A stretch of DNA of 64,000 nucleotides from assembly GCF_000733855.1 (NCBI RefSeq), contig NZ_JPOJ01000001.1, forward strand, positions 62,001 through 126,000, written 5' to 3'. Positions within the stretch are counted from its first letter, which is position 1. The number at the start of each line of letters is the position of its first letter. This DNA comes from Methylomicrobium agile. Its GTDB lineage: Bacteria > Pseudomonadota > Gammaproteobacteria > Methylococcales > Methylomonadaceae. Below the pieces are notes generated by a model. The model was given only the letters and a program-made list of their open reading frames with translations, had not been told where the DNA came from and did not search any database. A program made the translations under genes and the position numbers. Shown here one piece after another: positions 44,709 through 53,595 of this stretch.

Positions 44709-46664
44709 TCATTTGGCTTTGCGCTTTACCGGCAATTTCCTGCCGGTTGTGCTCTGAGACATTTTTTTCTTTGCCGCCGCGTCGTCGGCCATCGCCTGAT
44801 TAATCATCGCATAACAGGCACTGTCCTTACCCAGTCCCCAATCGATCCAGGGAATGATCGCGGCGACCGGCGTCAGCAATACCCCCAAAACGGCCGAAGC
44901 CGCGCCTTTGGCAGCCAGGCGGGTCTTATCCGGCGAGACATCCGGAGATTTAAGCCGCCCTTTCACATAGAGGGGTACGCGAGCACTCAAGACACTGACA
45001 TCTTTTGGGCTTGCATCCAGCCGCAGGTCGGCGTTCTCTTCGCCCAAGTCGATCCGGCCTGTGATCTTGATATTCGTGTCGACGGTGTCGATCACGAACG
45101 GCGCGGTTTTCATCCGACCGTCAGTGACCTTGAAATTGCCGATGATGCAGCGTATCCGGGTGCTTTTATCCTTGGTCAGCAGAAAACCCAGCGATTCGGC
45201 CACATCCAGGCCCACCAGCTCGATCAGCAGATTGCTGACGCGCCCCTGATCCATCAGCAGAGTGATGTCGCCGTTGCCGCGTCCGAGCATGTCCGCCACC
45301 GAGTTGCCGGTCGTGTCGAGCAGAATCTGCCCGAAGAACATGCCGTCGCTTTCCGGCTCGAACCGCGTCTCGGCCAGAAGCCGTTTCAGGGGCACTTTGC
45401 GAATCTTGATGTCCGCTTTCGTGGCGATGAGGTCCTTGCGCGCGTCGAGCCTGATCACGGACGCGATCTGGCCGATATCGATCGTGAAATTCAACGGTTC
45501 CAGCGCGATCCGGCCGTGGTCCATTTTCAGATGCGTCTTGAACGCGTCTATCGGCAGATGCGGCGTGATGATATTGTCGCTATAAAAGTTTACGTCCGCA
45601 TCGGCGGAACGGATCGCTTTCGGGTCGTAGGGATTATCGGGAAAGATGCGTTCCTGTTCTTTTTTTTCCTTTGGATCGACGCCGATGAAACCCGCCAGAT
45701 CCTTGAAGTCGAGCCGATGCGACTTGATATCGGCTTTCAGAAAAGGCCGCTTTTCGGGTGCGCTGTATTCAACGTCGCCAGCCATATCGCTGCTGCCCAT
45801 TTTTCCCTTCAGATCATGGATGAGCCAGCGCTCGCCGGCGCGCGTCACCCGGCCGCTGAATCGATAAGGCGGCGTTTCGGCCAGCGGCACACCGATAAAA
45901 GGCGTCAATTTGGCGAGACTGCCGCCTTGCAGATCGAGCTGAAGATTGGGCTCCTTCAGTTGCACCGGGTCGGCGAAGGTCCCCTCGATCGTTACCCGAG
46001 TCTCGCCGGCCACCATCCTCAGATCGACAGGATAAGGCTTGTGCTTTTCCCACAGTTCCAGCAGCGAGCCGCCTTCCATCTTCAAGCTGAAAGGATCACC
46101 CTGGAAGCGCCCCCGGCCTTGCAGGTTCACGCCCTGCTCTTTCGCGGCACCCGCCGCCGAGGCCTTTACTGCCAGCTCCGTCCTGGTGTTCGGATCGCGG
46201 TAATCGAGCTGGCAGTCTTCGAGCGTCAGGCGGCCGATTCTGGGAAATTCGGTGCGGTCGGTGGCTTCTTTGTTGTCCGTATCAAATTCCCAATTGCCTT
46301 GGCCCTTCGCGTTCTTTTCCAGCAGCACGCGGGGCCTGGATACACTGATCTCCGGCAGTACCACATCGCCTTTCAATAAATCCGGCAGGCTGATGCTGAA
46401 TTGCAGGCGGTCCACGCTCAGCATCTCCGGCTGACTGCCCCAGTCGGCATTCTCCAGATCGATTTTGTCGACGGTAATGCGCGGCGCCCAGCCCATGTCG
46501 ACGTCCAGGTCGCCCTGAATGGCAAAGCGCCGGTTCAATGCAGTGCCGATCCTGGACGATATCGGCTCGCGCAGCCAGTTCCAGTCGAGGAAAGCCAGCA
46601 GCAGCGCGGCCGCGGCGACGATGACCAGAAAAACAATCCCGACCCATTTCAAGGTACGCTGCAT
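44709..46664 (-). CDS. AsmA-family protein
   Basis: A 651-residue protein with an N-terminal membrane anchor (VGIVFLVIVAAAALLLAFL, near 7-25) followed by a large periplasmic beta-rich part. It has the AsmA N-terminal block (NRRFAIQGDLDVDMGWAPRI, VDKIDLENADWG) and the C-terminal block (GRGNGDITLLMDQGRVSNLL, ELVGLDVAESL). AsmA-like proteins are bridge-type lipid transfer factors between the membranes or influence outer-membrane assembly. I chose the ATG at 46662-46664 because GGAGG lies 8 bp upstream; an upstream in-frame start would add a second, improbable membrane segment. The C-terminus is basic (GRKLPVKRKAK). Confidence 0.9.
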   Translation of the reverse strand: MQRTLKWVGIVFLVIVAAAALLLAFLDWNWLREPISSRIGTALNRRFAIQGDLDVDMGWAPRITVDKIDLENADWGSQPEMLSVDRLQFSISLPDLLKGDVVLPEISVSRPRVLLEKNAKGQGNWEFDTDNKEATDRTEFPRIGRLTLEDCQLDYRDPNTRTELAVKASAAGAAKEQGVNLQGRGRFQGDPFSLKMEGGSLLELWEKHKPYPVDLRMVAGETRVTIEGTFADPVQLKEPNLQLDLQGGSLAKLTPFIGVPLAETPPYRFSGRVTRAGERWLIHDLKGKMGSSDMAGDVEYSAPEKRPFLKADIKSHRLDFKDLAGFIGVDPKEKKEQERIFPDNPYDPKAIRSADADVNFYSDNIITPHLPIDAFKTHLKMDHGRIALEPLNFTIDIGQIASVIRLDARKDLIATKADIKIRKVPLKRLLAETRFEPESDGMFFGQILLDTTGNSVADMLGRGNGDITLLMDQGRVSNLLIELVGLDVAESLGFLLTKDKSTRIRCIIGNFKVTDGRMKTAPFVIDTVDTNIKITGRIDLGEENADLRLDASPKDVSVLSARVPLYVKGRLKSPDVSPDKTRLAAKGAASAVLGVLLTPVAAIIPWIDWGLGKDSACYAMINQAMADDAAAKKKMSQSTTGRKLPVKRKAK

Positions 46665-46895
46665 AGAAACACCCTCCCTGATCCCTCGCCGACTATAAAA
46701 TGCCGCAATGGCGGTAGAAAGATAAAGCCAGGCATGAAGCGAAACCGCATTCCAGATCGAGTCCGCGAGGTAAAGAAACCCAATCCAGGCGATTATTCCG
46801 CTCAATGCCATTTCCCCGGCAACGAAAAGCCCGCTATCAACCGGAATAAAACCGTATCAGACGACCTCAAGTGGATAAATCGATTTTGATGCCGT

Positions 46896-47111
46896 TTATT
46901 CGGTAGGACCGAAATCATCGAATTCGTATTCTTCCAGAATCTCTCTTGTGAGTTCCAGCGCGGCCCGGGTCTCCTTCTCGATTTCTTCCGCCAGCGCGGC
47001 GATGGCCTTCGGGTCTTTAATGCCTTCCGCATCGGATATGCGTGTGGAAATTTTACGGCTGAGCTCGATAATGCCGTTGTGGCGTTTAAACACTTCTGAC
47101 TTTCTGCTCAT
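46896..47111 (-). CDS. Small acidic helical protein of unknown function
   Basis: Not recognised. A 71-residue, charged, probably all-helical protein (IIELSRKISTRISDAEGIKD, IAALAEEIEKETRAALELTR) ending in a very acidic tail (EEYEFDDFGPTE). No signal peptide. GAGGGG 7-9 bp upstream of the ATG supports translation. Its start overlaps the stop of the upstream 63-residue gene by 4 bp, suggesting a two-gene unit. Confidence 0.65.
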   Translation of the reverse strand: MSRKSEVFKRHNGIIELSRKISTRISDAEGIKDPKAIAALAEEIEKETRAALELTREILEEYEFDDFGPTE

Positions 47112-47299
47112 GATCCCCTCATCCGGTAAGTTCCCATGACTGGCTGATGTGCCGGATTAGAGTCGTCATCGGCCGGCAATTCTCCCGAAAACCGCGACGA
47201 AGGAAGAAAATAGCCATCAATAGGCCGTTTCTCGCCGACAATCGTCCGGTTTCGACCCATATCCGTTATCTCGTAAGGCGGCGTTATCTTGTCCGGCAT
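47108..47299 (-). CDS. Small protein of unknown function
   Basis: Not recognised. A 63-residue frame (MPDKITPPYEITDMG...) rich in polar residues and proline, soluble, without a clear Shine-Dalgarno sequence. The main support is the 4-bp ATGA overlap with the following 71-residue gene. It could be a chance frame. Confidence 0.4.
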   Translation of the reverse strand: MPDKITPPYEITDMGRNRTIVGEKRPIDGYFLPSSRFSGELPADDDSNPAHQPVMGTYRMRGS

Positions 47300-47506
47300 G
47301 CGTATCGGTTTGCTTCTGCTGTGGGCCTATACGGCAACCACCGTATTGGCCGGGCTGCCGATTACATCGTTTGAGGTTTGGCTACAGCGAAAATACCGGG
47401 TCGATACCCGAATGACCATAGACGGCAGAACTCCATCACTATTTGATGGCGCAATCATCCTATCTACACAACGCTACACGCGTTGCGCGTCGGGTAATCC
47501 CTCGCT

Positions 47507-47562
47507 GTAGGGTACGCTGTGCGTGCCATGAGGGTTGAAAAGGTACGCACAGAGTACCCTAC
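47507..47562. repeat. REP-like palindrome, GTAGGGTACGC family, copy 3
   Basis: Same arms as the copies at 21.3 and 22.8 kb with single changes (GTGCGTGCC in the left arm, AGAGTACCC in the right). The surrounding 47300-47795 stretch holds no gene I can support. Confidence 0.85.
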
Positions 47563-47795
47563 AGCTGAAAAACAGTTACGGAGCTTGCGGTTTACCATTA
47601 AATTCTCCATTGCGAGAGGATGGGGGACCGGAATGGCCCGGGTTCGCAATGTTGACGGGTCTAGAGTCATTTCCTTCAACTTGTAGAATGGATTCTCCGA
47701 AGGCAATCCGCCACCGCTCTGCGGCCCCCTCAAGGTACCGATCGCGAACGATGGGCTGCCTGAGTCAGCCCATTCTAACGCTGCAGCCACACCCA

Positions 47796-48068
47796 TCACG
47801 GGCCGACGCGGGTTTGCCGCAGATCCAACGCCCGGCAGACCGAATCCGGTACTTTGTCCGGATTATCCAGTGCAAACACGCCGGTAATACGCAGTTTTTC
47901 CAGTCCGTCATCGCGCAGAAAAATACGCCCGCTGCGGTAACGGCCCAATTTTTCGAGCAATTCGGACAACAGCCGGTCGTTGACCCACAGAAGGTGCCGC
48001 TGCCAGGCCGTAGCCTGGTCGAGTGGAGCCGGGTCGGGATTCGGCAGGAGGCTACCCGACCGGTAACG
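47796..48068 (-). pseudogene. C-terminal fragment of a FecR-family protein
   Basis: About 90 codons on the minus strand read ATAWQRHLLWVNDRLLSELL, then GRYRSGRIFLRDDGLEKLRI and TGVFALDNPD, the recognisable C-terminal part of FecR/PupR anti-sigma proteins (A-x-A-W-Q-R-G, N-R-Y-R-x-G-R-I, V-S-G-V-F). Nothing of the FecR and membrane domains is visible upstream. It is a relic of a second iron-signalling set. The stretch 48069-48610 holds no recognised gene. Confidence 0.75.
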
Positions 48069-48610
48069 CAGTTTTTTGACCTTGCTTCACTTCCATTTCG
48101 GAAGGCGGCTGCCGGATAGAGGCCCGCGGACGGCCGCAGGCTCCTGCACGGTAACGCCGTAACCCATCGGCTGGCTTCTTCATGGAGCCTGGCGGGACGT
48201 TTCGGCTCCGAATCGCCTCTGTCTCTACCCATAAGCCGTAAGGGCAATAGCCGGGATCATAGGGTTTCAGAAAGCTGCTTCCGTACCTTGAACCGAGGAG
48301 GTTCACAGCCGGCCTTTCGGAGTCGAGAAGTGTTTTACAACCGCGAGATTCATTCCGCCAACGGTGACAGGTTTTCTATGAATGATGAATTGCCGCTAAA
48401 GGCGGCGTAATCGTGCGTCCGGAAAAATGCCGATACGTCAGTCCTTGAATGGATAGGGATGTTAACCATTTTCTACGTTTTTATTATCATTTATCCGACA
48501 TTTACAGCGTCTATCTCATAAATGTAGACTTTTAGCTTTTAATGCAGCATCTCGCCATACCCTTTGGACAAGGGATCCGTAACTGTCAACATTAAGAAGA
48601 GAACCTGAAA

Positions 48611-48886
48611 ATGAGATTAGTAGCAGTCGTACAACCGACGTATAAAGGCTTGACCAAACGTTTTTCGGCTTATTGTCCGGATATTCCCGGCTGCATAGCC
48701 CATGAAGCAACGGCGGAAAAAGCCCTGGAGGCTCTGAGAGCCACGGTCACTCATCAGATACACGCACGGGAAGAACTGGGACTGAAATCCATCAAAAATT
48801 ATTGCAAAGTGGAAGTCCTGGAGATTGAACCCCAAAGAAAACCGCAAAACGACGGCTTATTCAGATCTTTAAAACTCGTACAGTAG
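48611..48886 (+). CDS. Orphan HicB-like (UPF0150) protein
   Basis: A 91-residue protein with the HicB N-terminal fold: FSAYCPDIPGCIAHEATAEK (the Y-x-P-D-x-P-G-C motif) then ALEALRATVTHQIHAREELG. HicB proteins neutralise HicA toxins, but no hicA-like frame is adjacent on either side, so this is an orphan antitoxin or a stand-alone relative. AAGAAGAG about 10 bp upstream may serve as ribosome-binding site. Confidence 0.8.
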   Translation: MRLVAVVQPTYKGLTKRFSAYCPDIPGCIAHEATAEKALEALRATVTHQIHAREELGLKSIKNYCKVEVLEIEPQRKPQNDGLFRSLKLVQ

Positions 48887-48919
48887 AAGCGGGTACATTC
48901 GCTCATTCTACGGCTGTCG

Positions 48920-49005
48920 TTGTAGGGCGGATTCGCCGCCAAGCAATCCGCCATCACTACTTTGAAGCCTGTTGGCGTTTTGCTATCGCGAAAACGCCCT
49001 ACAAC
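48920..49005. repeat. REP-like palindrome, GTTGTAGGGCG family
   Basis: Arms GTTGTAGGGCG and CGCCCTACAAC enclose about 64 nt with inner dyads (GGCGGATTCGCCGCC). It lies in the 412-bp gap between the HicB-like gene and haoB, which otherwise shows no gene. Confidence 0.75.
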
Positions 49006-49298
49006 GCTGCTTTTCATAACGCTTGACACGGATAACCCTATCTACGCGCATTATGGCGATTGAGTTTTTGCCCTATTCTTTAACCCGTCTTGCGGTTATA
49101 TGCAAACAGCCAAATTCCGCCCAGAACGCCCCGGGCAGGTTGGGTTACGGCTTACGCTAATTCCGCTTGACTTTGTTTTTGATAGGGTTGTGTCGGGTTT
49201 CCGCTGTCGCTCCAACCCAAGCGCCCGAGATATGTATAACGATACCTTATGACGGCATGACGGCATGGCGGCATGGCGAGCACCCGAACCGGAAATGC

Positions 49299-50306
49299 CT
49301 AAGGCGGCGGGCGGAGGCCGTCGATTTTATAAACGGACAGAAAACCGCCCCAATGGCTCTGGTAAACCAGGCTGACGCCCTCGGGCAGTTGTTTCAGCGA
49401 ATCGACGAAAGGAAGCAGCCGGACCAGCAGCGTATTTCTGACTTTCGGATCGGGCGTAGACCAGACGCGGTAATAAGTGCCCTCTTTCTGCGCCAGGTAA
49501 TTGCCGTCTCCGGTTTCGCCGGCCCAACGCTTGACCCGGGCAATGTCTCCATGCAGGTCGTCGCCGACGGGAATGTTTTGCGCTTCGAACTTCAACGGCG
49601 CGCCGCCGTAAGCGCCGAATTCGGTCAGATGCAGCAGCAGATCATTGTCGACCAGCAGATAAACGGGCCGCGACGGGCCGAAATGCGCGGCGATCTCGGC
49701 AATCGCCTTGTCGCTGTCCATAGTCAGCCAGCGCGCCATCTGCGCCAAGTGCCTGCTTTCTTCGTCCGAGGCCAAAGGCAGAGTGTCTTTTAGCGCCTTC
49801 CAGACCGGGTTCGTAAAAGTCTTCATGCCGGGCTTCCGCAGCCAGGCCTCCTTGCCGGCCAGAAAGTGGAGACGCTGGCCGTCGTCCCACCAGCTCAGAA
49901 ATAAGGCGTCATCCGGCGCCTTGCGGGCGATCACCTCGGCCGCAGCCTGCCACAGTTCGTAACGCATACCGGTCGGAGTGGAAGCCAGGGCCTGCGCCTC
50001 CTTGGGAAACAGGACGGCGCTCTGTCGAGCGCCGTCGCGGTCCGCGTACCGGACGGCCAGCAGGTCGAACAGCGCCTTGCCGTCCTGGCTGAAGGCATGA
50101 CGCTCCACCGATTGCGCCGAAAAATGTCCCTGCACCGCGTTAGCGGATTCCTGGGCGCGCCGGACGGAGAGCGGCGTTTCGCTTTGGCCGCTCTCCGCCT
50201 TGAGCTCGACAGGTCCGATCCATTGCCGGGAAAGCAGCGTGCCGCCCGTTGCCAGCAACGCGACGCTCAATGCCGACAGAAATCCCTTCCGGAGTGTTCG
50301 CCGCAT
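49299..50306 (-). CDS. haoB: Hydroxylamine oxidation protein HaoB
   Basis: A 335-residue protein that follows haoA in ammonia-oxidising and methane-oxidising bacteria. It has an N-terminal membrane anchor or signal (FLSALSVALLATGGTLL, near 8-25) and a periplasmic remainder containing YELWQAAAEVIARKAPDDAL and FLSWWDDGQRLHFLAGKEAW, both characteristic of HaoB. No heme motif. Its role is not well defined; it is thought to assist assembly or electron transfer of hydroxylamine oxidoreductase. The ATG at 50304-50306 overlaps the haoA stop by one base (TGATG); a GTG one codon earlier is also possible. Confidence 0.9.
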   Translation of the reverse strand: MRRTLRKGFLSALSVALLATGGTLLSRQWIGPVELKAESGQSETPLSVRRAQESANAVQGHFSAQSVERHAFSQDGKALFDLLAVRYADRDGARQSAVLFPKEAQALASTPTGMRYELWQAAAEVIARKAPDDALFLSWWDDGQRLHFLAGKEAWLRKPGMKTFTNPVWKALKDTLPLASDEESRHLAQMARWLTMDSDKAIAEIAAHFGPSRPVYLLVDNDLLLHLTEFGAYGGAPLKFEAQNIPVGDDLHGDIARVKRWAGETGDGNYLAQKEGTYYRVWSTPDPKVRNTLLVRLLPFVDSLKQLPEGVSLVYQSHWGGFLSVYKIDGLRPPP

Positions 50307-51979
50307 CACTTCGCTTCTTCGCTCGCTTCGTCGGCTTCGGATTTTTTGCCGAAAGGACCGAAGATTTTATACGCTACGCCCAGGCCCAACGCGATCAGCA
50401 GCAGCCCCGTCAGGCCCAGCCCGCTGCCGCCCGATTCGCTCGCAGGCACAGTGGCGGTGCTGTTCACATTGGCTTTCGCAATTTTCGCTTGAGCGGCAGA
50501 TTCGCGCAGACGGGTATTTTCGTCCATGATCTCGCTATAGTCCTTCATCAGATTCGACCAGCCTTCGGTGTAAGTGAAGCCGCCCGGATTGGCGTGGAAG
50601 ATGCCTTTGTAGTGCTTGATCACGTCATGCTCCCACATATCGGCATGGATGCGTTCAATGTGGCTCGGATTGTTGCCCTTCGCCCAGAACAGTTGGAAGA
50701 ATCCGGCCGGAGCGTCTTTTTCAGGCAGAGGCGGCGCAGGCCGGTTGGTTTTCTGGCCGACCAGAAGGCCGTCCTCGTAGAGCTGGGTGACCACTTTTTT
50801 GGCTTCCTGCTCGACTTGCAGACCTTGAATCGTCCCCTTGTCGGCCGCATCCAGATACGCCTTCGCGAAGCTGGCCGAATGGCACAGGCTGCAGGTATCG
50901 ACCCAGGCTGTCTTGCGGTCTTCGAACCAGGAATGGCCCAGGTTGTCGGCAATCGCCGGGGTCGGGTTGAAAGCCCAGCGCACTTTGCGCACCAGATTAT
51001 GCGAATAGTCGCCCTGGTATTCGAAATGGCAGAGTTGGCAGGTCGGCGCGGTATAGCCACCCTTGGCGATCGCGTCTTTCAAGGGCACTTCGAAATTCCA
51101 CTTGGCTTTGCCCAACGTTTGGTACTGAGTACCGTGCTTGGACATCATGAAATTTTCGAACTCGTTGTGGTCCACTCCGTTGTGGCAGGTGGAGCAGGCT
51201 TCCGGCTGCCGGGCTTCGGCGGCGGAAAAGGAATGCCGGGTATGGCAGCCGTCGCACTTGTTTTGCTGGTAATGGCACATGTCGCAGCCTTGCGCGACCT
51301 CGCGCTGAGGCATGGCTGCCCAAACCGTGTTCTCGACGTTCGCCTCCCAGTCGACCGCATGGGAAGGATGACCCTTGCCCCACTGCTTCTGCGGCCATTC
51401 CTGGTTTTTTTCGGATTCCGCTTCGGCAAACTCGCCCACATGGCAGGTGCCGCAGGCGGCACGGTCCGGCATCACCAGATTCTCTGCATGATTGACGGTT
51501 TCCTTGCCGACGCCGCCGTGGCAATCGATACAGCCGACCTGGTCGAGCCGCTGGCCTTGCTTTAAAAGGCCCTGCTTGGCAAGGTTGGCCTCTACCTCGG
51601 CCAGCTTTTGCTTCTTGTAGGCGCGCACATCGCTGTCGGGCAGGTTCCGGATCGCGGCCAGATCGCCGTGCACGCTATTTTTCCAGGCATGGAACGCGCC
51701 CGGCGTAGCCGCTTCATGGCAGCTAATGCAGTCGTTGCGGCCGAATTCGCCCTGCACGGTTTTGGGCGGTTTATAGAAGTCCTTGGGATTCCAGTATTTC
51801 TGGATCGGGATCGGCGCCCAATAGGCGCCGTGCGATCCCTTGCCCGGATGTGAATCATAGTAATTCTTCTTGAGTTGTTCAAAATCGGGGTTGTCCGTGC
51901 CGGCAACCCCGATGCCGCTGAACCCGATCAGGGTAAATAGCAGCCCTACCCTCAGCAAATCAAGCATCTTGTATCTCAT
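50306..51979 (-). CDS. haoA: Hydroxylamine oxidoreductase, octaheme cytochrome c
   Basis: A 557-residue periplasmic multiheme protein with a signal peptide (LLRVGLLFTLIGFSGIGVAG, near 8-27). I count eight CxxCH sites: CISCH, CIDCH, CGTCH, CDMCH, CDGCH, CSTCH, CQLCH and CSLCH, as required for the octaheme family. Downstream, HYKGIFHANPGGFTYTEGW holds tyrosines in the region where HAO cross-links to the catalytic heme. A C-terminal helix (GLTGLLLIALGLGVAYKIF) may anchor it in the membrane. In methanotrophs it oxidises hydroxylamine made when methane monooxygenase acts on ammonia. GAGAGGGG upstream of the ATG is a strong ribosome-binding site. Confidence 0.96.
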   Translation of the reverse strand: MRYKMLDLLRVGLLFTLIGFSGIGVAGTDNPDFEQLKKNYYDSHPGKGSHGAYWAPIPIQKYWNPKDFYKPPKTVQGEFGRNDCISCHEAATPGAFHAWKNSVHGDLAAIRNLPDSDVRAYKKQKLAEVEANLAKQGLLKQGQRLDQVGCIDCHGGVGKETVNHAENLVMPDRAACGTCHVGEFAEAESEKNQEWPQKQWGKGHPSHAVDWEANVENTVWAAMPQREVAQGCDMCHYQQNKCDGCHTRHSFSAAEARQPEACSTCHNGVDHNEFENFMMSKHGTQYQTLGKAKWNFEVPLKDAIAKGGYTAPTCQLCHFEYQGDYSHNLVRKVRWAFNPTPAIADNLGHSWFEDRKTAWVDTCSLCHSASFAKAYLDAADKGTIQGLQVEQEAKKVVTQLYEDGLLVGQKTNRPAPPLPEKDAPAGFFQLFWAKGNNPSHIERIHADMWEHDVIKHYKGIFHANPGGFTYTEGWSNLMKDYSEIMDENTRLRESAAQAKIAKANVNSTATVPASESGGSGLGLTGLLLIALGLGVAYKIFGPFGKKSEADEASEEAK

Positions 51980-52297
51980 AACGCCCCCTCTCTGGCCGGT
52001 TTTAGATCTTATGATAGCGATTCGAAACTAAAGTCTAGCGTAATAGACTCGATAATAAAACAAAATTTTAAGAGGGGATAGAAAAGATGGGATTCGCCGG
52101 CCCTGTTTTTCCCGATAGGAATGATTCTGCAGGACGGCTCATCGCCGCCCATCCGGCGTTGTGCCCGACGCAGCTGAACGAAAGCCAAAAGCGGAATTTT
52201 GATCTTCGACGACGATCCGGTCGAGGTCGGTCCGGGCCATTCTCGGGCAAATTCGGCTTTTTGCTTCTCGCTGGAAGAAGATTACCTGTCAGGCGAA
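51980..52297. other. Upstream region of haoAB
   Basis: 318 bp between the haoA start and the stop of the dipeptidase gene, on the minus strand. It contains the ribosome-binding site of haoA and an AT-rich segment at 52020-52080 likely to hold the promoter. No gene is supported. Confidence 0.4.
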
Positions 52298-52990
52298 TTA
52301 TTCAACCGGAAAATCGAAATAGGTCGCGGGAAAAGGCTCGTTCGCGAGGGTAAAGTGCCACCATTCTTTCGGGTAGGGTTTAAATCCGTGCTGGCGCATC
52401 ACCACGGACAACAGCAAACGATGCGCCCGTTGTTCCGATGCCAGGGCGGCGGCAGCCGGCCAGGAAACCGGATCGAAAAGATCGAAGGCGGACCCCATGT
52501 CCAGTTCTTTGCCCGTTCCGAGGTCGACAAGGGTGAGGTCCACCGTGCTGCCGCGCGAATGGCTGGATTGCCTCGCGAGATATTCCAGCGCGAACAGCTC
52601 GCTTTTGGGCACGTTGGGATAGTAGCTCGGTTGGGTATCGGTCGCGGTCTCGTCCGTACTCCAGCGGATGAAATGGTCCACGCTGCGCTGGGGGCGGTAG
52701 GCGTCGTAAATCTTGACCCCGAGCCCGAACGCATTCAGTTCTTTTTGCACTTCGGCCAGCGCCTCGATCGCCGGCAAAGTCAGAATCGCGCGGTTGGCGC
52801 GATAGCCGTCGATGGGCCGGCCGACGAAATTGGCGCTCGAAAAATATTTCAGTTCGGTCATCAACCGCGGAATATGCTTGTCGGCATAATCGAATCCAGC
52901 CGGCAAATCGGCCGGGTTAACGAGCGGGCTCATCGGCAAGAGGACCAATAGCCCCATCAAGAACGGTATTAAGCGATGTGTTTGAGTCAT
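52298..52990 (-). CDS. D-alanyl-D-alanine dipeptidase (VanX/DdpX family, M15D)
   Basis: A 230-residue zinc peptidase with a signal peptide (LIPFLMGLLVLLPMSPLV, near 7-24), so periplasmic. The M15D motifs are complete: YRPQRSVDHFIRW, SSHSRGSTVDLTLVD (S-x-H-x-x-G-x-x-x-D with the first Zn His and Asp) and KEWWHFTL (E-W-W-H with catalytic Glu and third Zn ligand). It hydrolyses D-Ala-D-Ala released from peptidoglycan, here probably for recycling rather than vancomycin resistance, since no van genes are near. GGAAGAAA upstream supports the ATG at 52988-52990. Confidence 0.93.
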   Translation of the reverse strand: MTQTHRLIPFLMGLLVLLPMSPLVNPADLPAGFDYADKHIPRLMTELKYFSSANFVGRPIDGYRANRAILTLPAIEALAEVQKELNAFGLGVKIYDAYRPQRSVDHFIRWSTDETATDTQPSYYPNVPKSELFALEYLARQSSHSRGSTVDLTLVDLGTGKELDMGSAFDLFDPVSWPAAAALASEQRAHRLLLSVVMRQHGFKPYPKEWWHFTLANEPFPATYFDFPVE

Positions 52991-53087
52991 GGGTTTCTTC
53001 CGGTCAGCGGCGATCCAGCCTGAGTATAAAACATAGGAATACGGATGGGCAGCCGTTAAAATACAATTTTGAGACTCGGGTGTTGAT

Positions 53088-53582
53088 ATGGCGGAATCCG
53101 ACAAACCTGCGCCATCTGCGGAAACCCAATCCGGGGCATCGCGGCTGCGCGGCCGCGACAAGAAAGTCGTGCTGGATTACCGGCTGCCTACCCGCCTCGA
53201 AGAAATCGAAAAACTCGCGGAGGCGGTCAACCGGGCGCTGCCCGACCGCGACCTGGCTTTCGCCGCCAACCTGTGCCTGGAAGAACTGATAACGAACACC
53301 ATTCTGCACGGAATCAAGGGCGCCGCCGATCGTTTCATCGATGTCCGGATCAGCCGGTCGGACGAGTGGCTGGAAATTCTCCTCAAAGACGACGCTCCCC
53401 GCTTCGATCCATTCGTACAGGCGCCTCGGCCCGACATCGGCCTCGATATCGACGAACGCCCGATCGGCGGTCTCGGCGTGCACATGGTCAAGCAGCTGAT
53501 GGACGAAACCCATGCGTACTACGAAGGCGCCGGCAATCGGATCGTGTTGCGCAAGCGCTTGCGCGGCCGGGCTTCGCCATAA
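53088..53582 (+). CDS. RsbW-like anti-sigma factor kinase (HATPase_c_2)
   Basis: A 164-residue GHKL ATPase of the RsbW/SpoIIAB type. N-box CLEELITNTILHG (E-E-x-x-x-N), G1-like KDDAPRFDPF and G2 GGLGVHMVKQLMDE are intact, so ATP binding and phosphorylation of a STAS partner are expected. In partner switching such a protein holds a sigma factor or another target and releases it when unphosphorylated STAS protein binds. It is transcribed towards the STAS gene, with only 13 bp between the two stops, so the module is split over two converging units. No sigma factor is in the window. Confidence 0.88.
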   Translation: MAESDKPAPSAETQSGASRLRGRDKKVVLDYRLPTRLEEIEKLAEAVNRALPDRDLAFAANLCLEELITNTILHGIKGAADRFIDVRISRSDEWLEILLKDDAPRFDPFVQAPRPDIGLDIDERPIGGLGVHMVKQLMDETHAYYEGAGNRIVLRKRLRGRASP

Positions 53583-53595
53583 GGCTCGATTCTAT

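Noticed and set aside
44691-46379. A 562-residue plus-strand frame opposite the AsmA gene
   Set aside because: Shadow frame of the AsmA gene, without domain features of its own.
47289-47510. A 73-residue plus-strand frame with a hydrophobic start (MRIGLLLLWAYTATTVLAG)
   Set aside because: Overlaps the small minus-strand gene, runs into a REP palindrome and has no continuation after the hydrophobic stretch.
48280-48340. A GGTACGGAAGCAGC string on the minus strand resembling the SRP RNA tip
   Set aside because: The flanking sequence does not fold into an SRP-type helix and the GGAAG-GAAGCAGC arrangement is incomplete.
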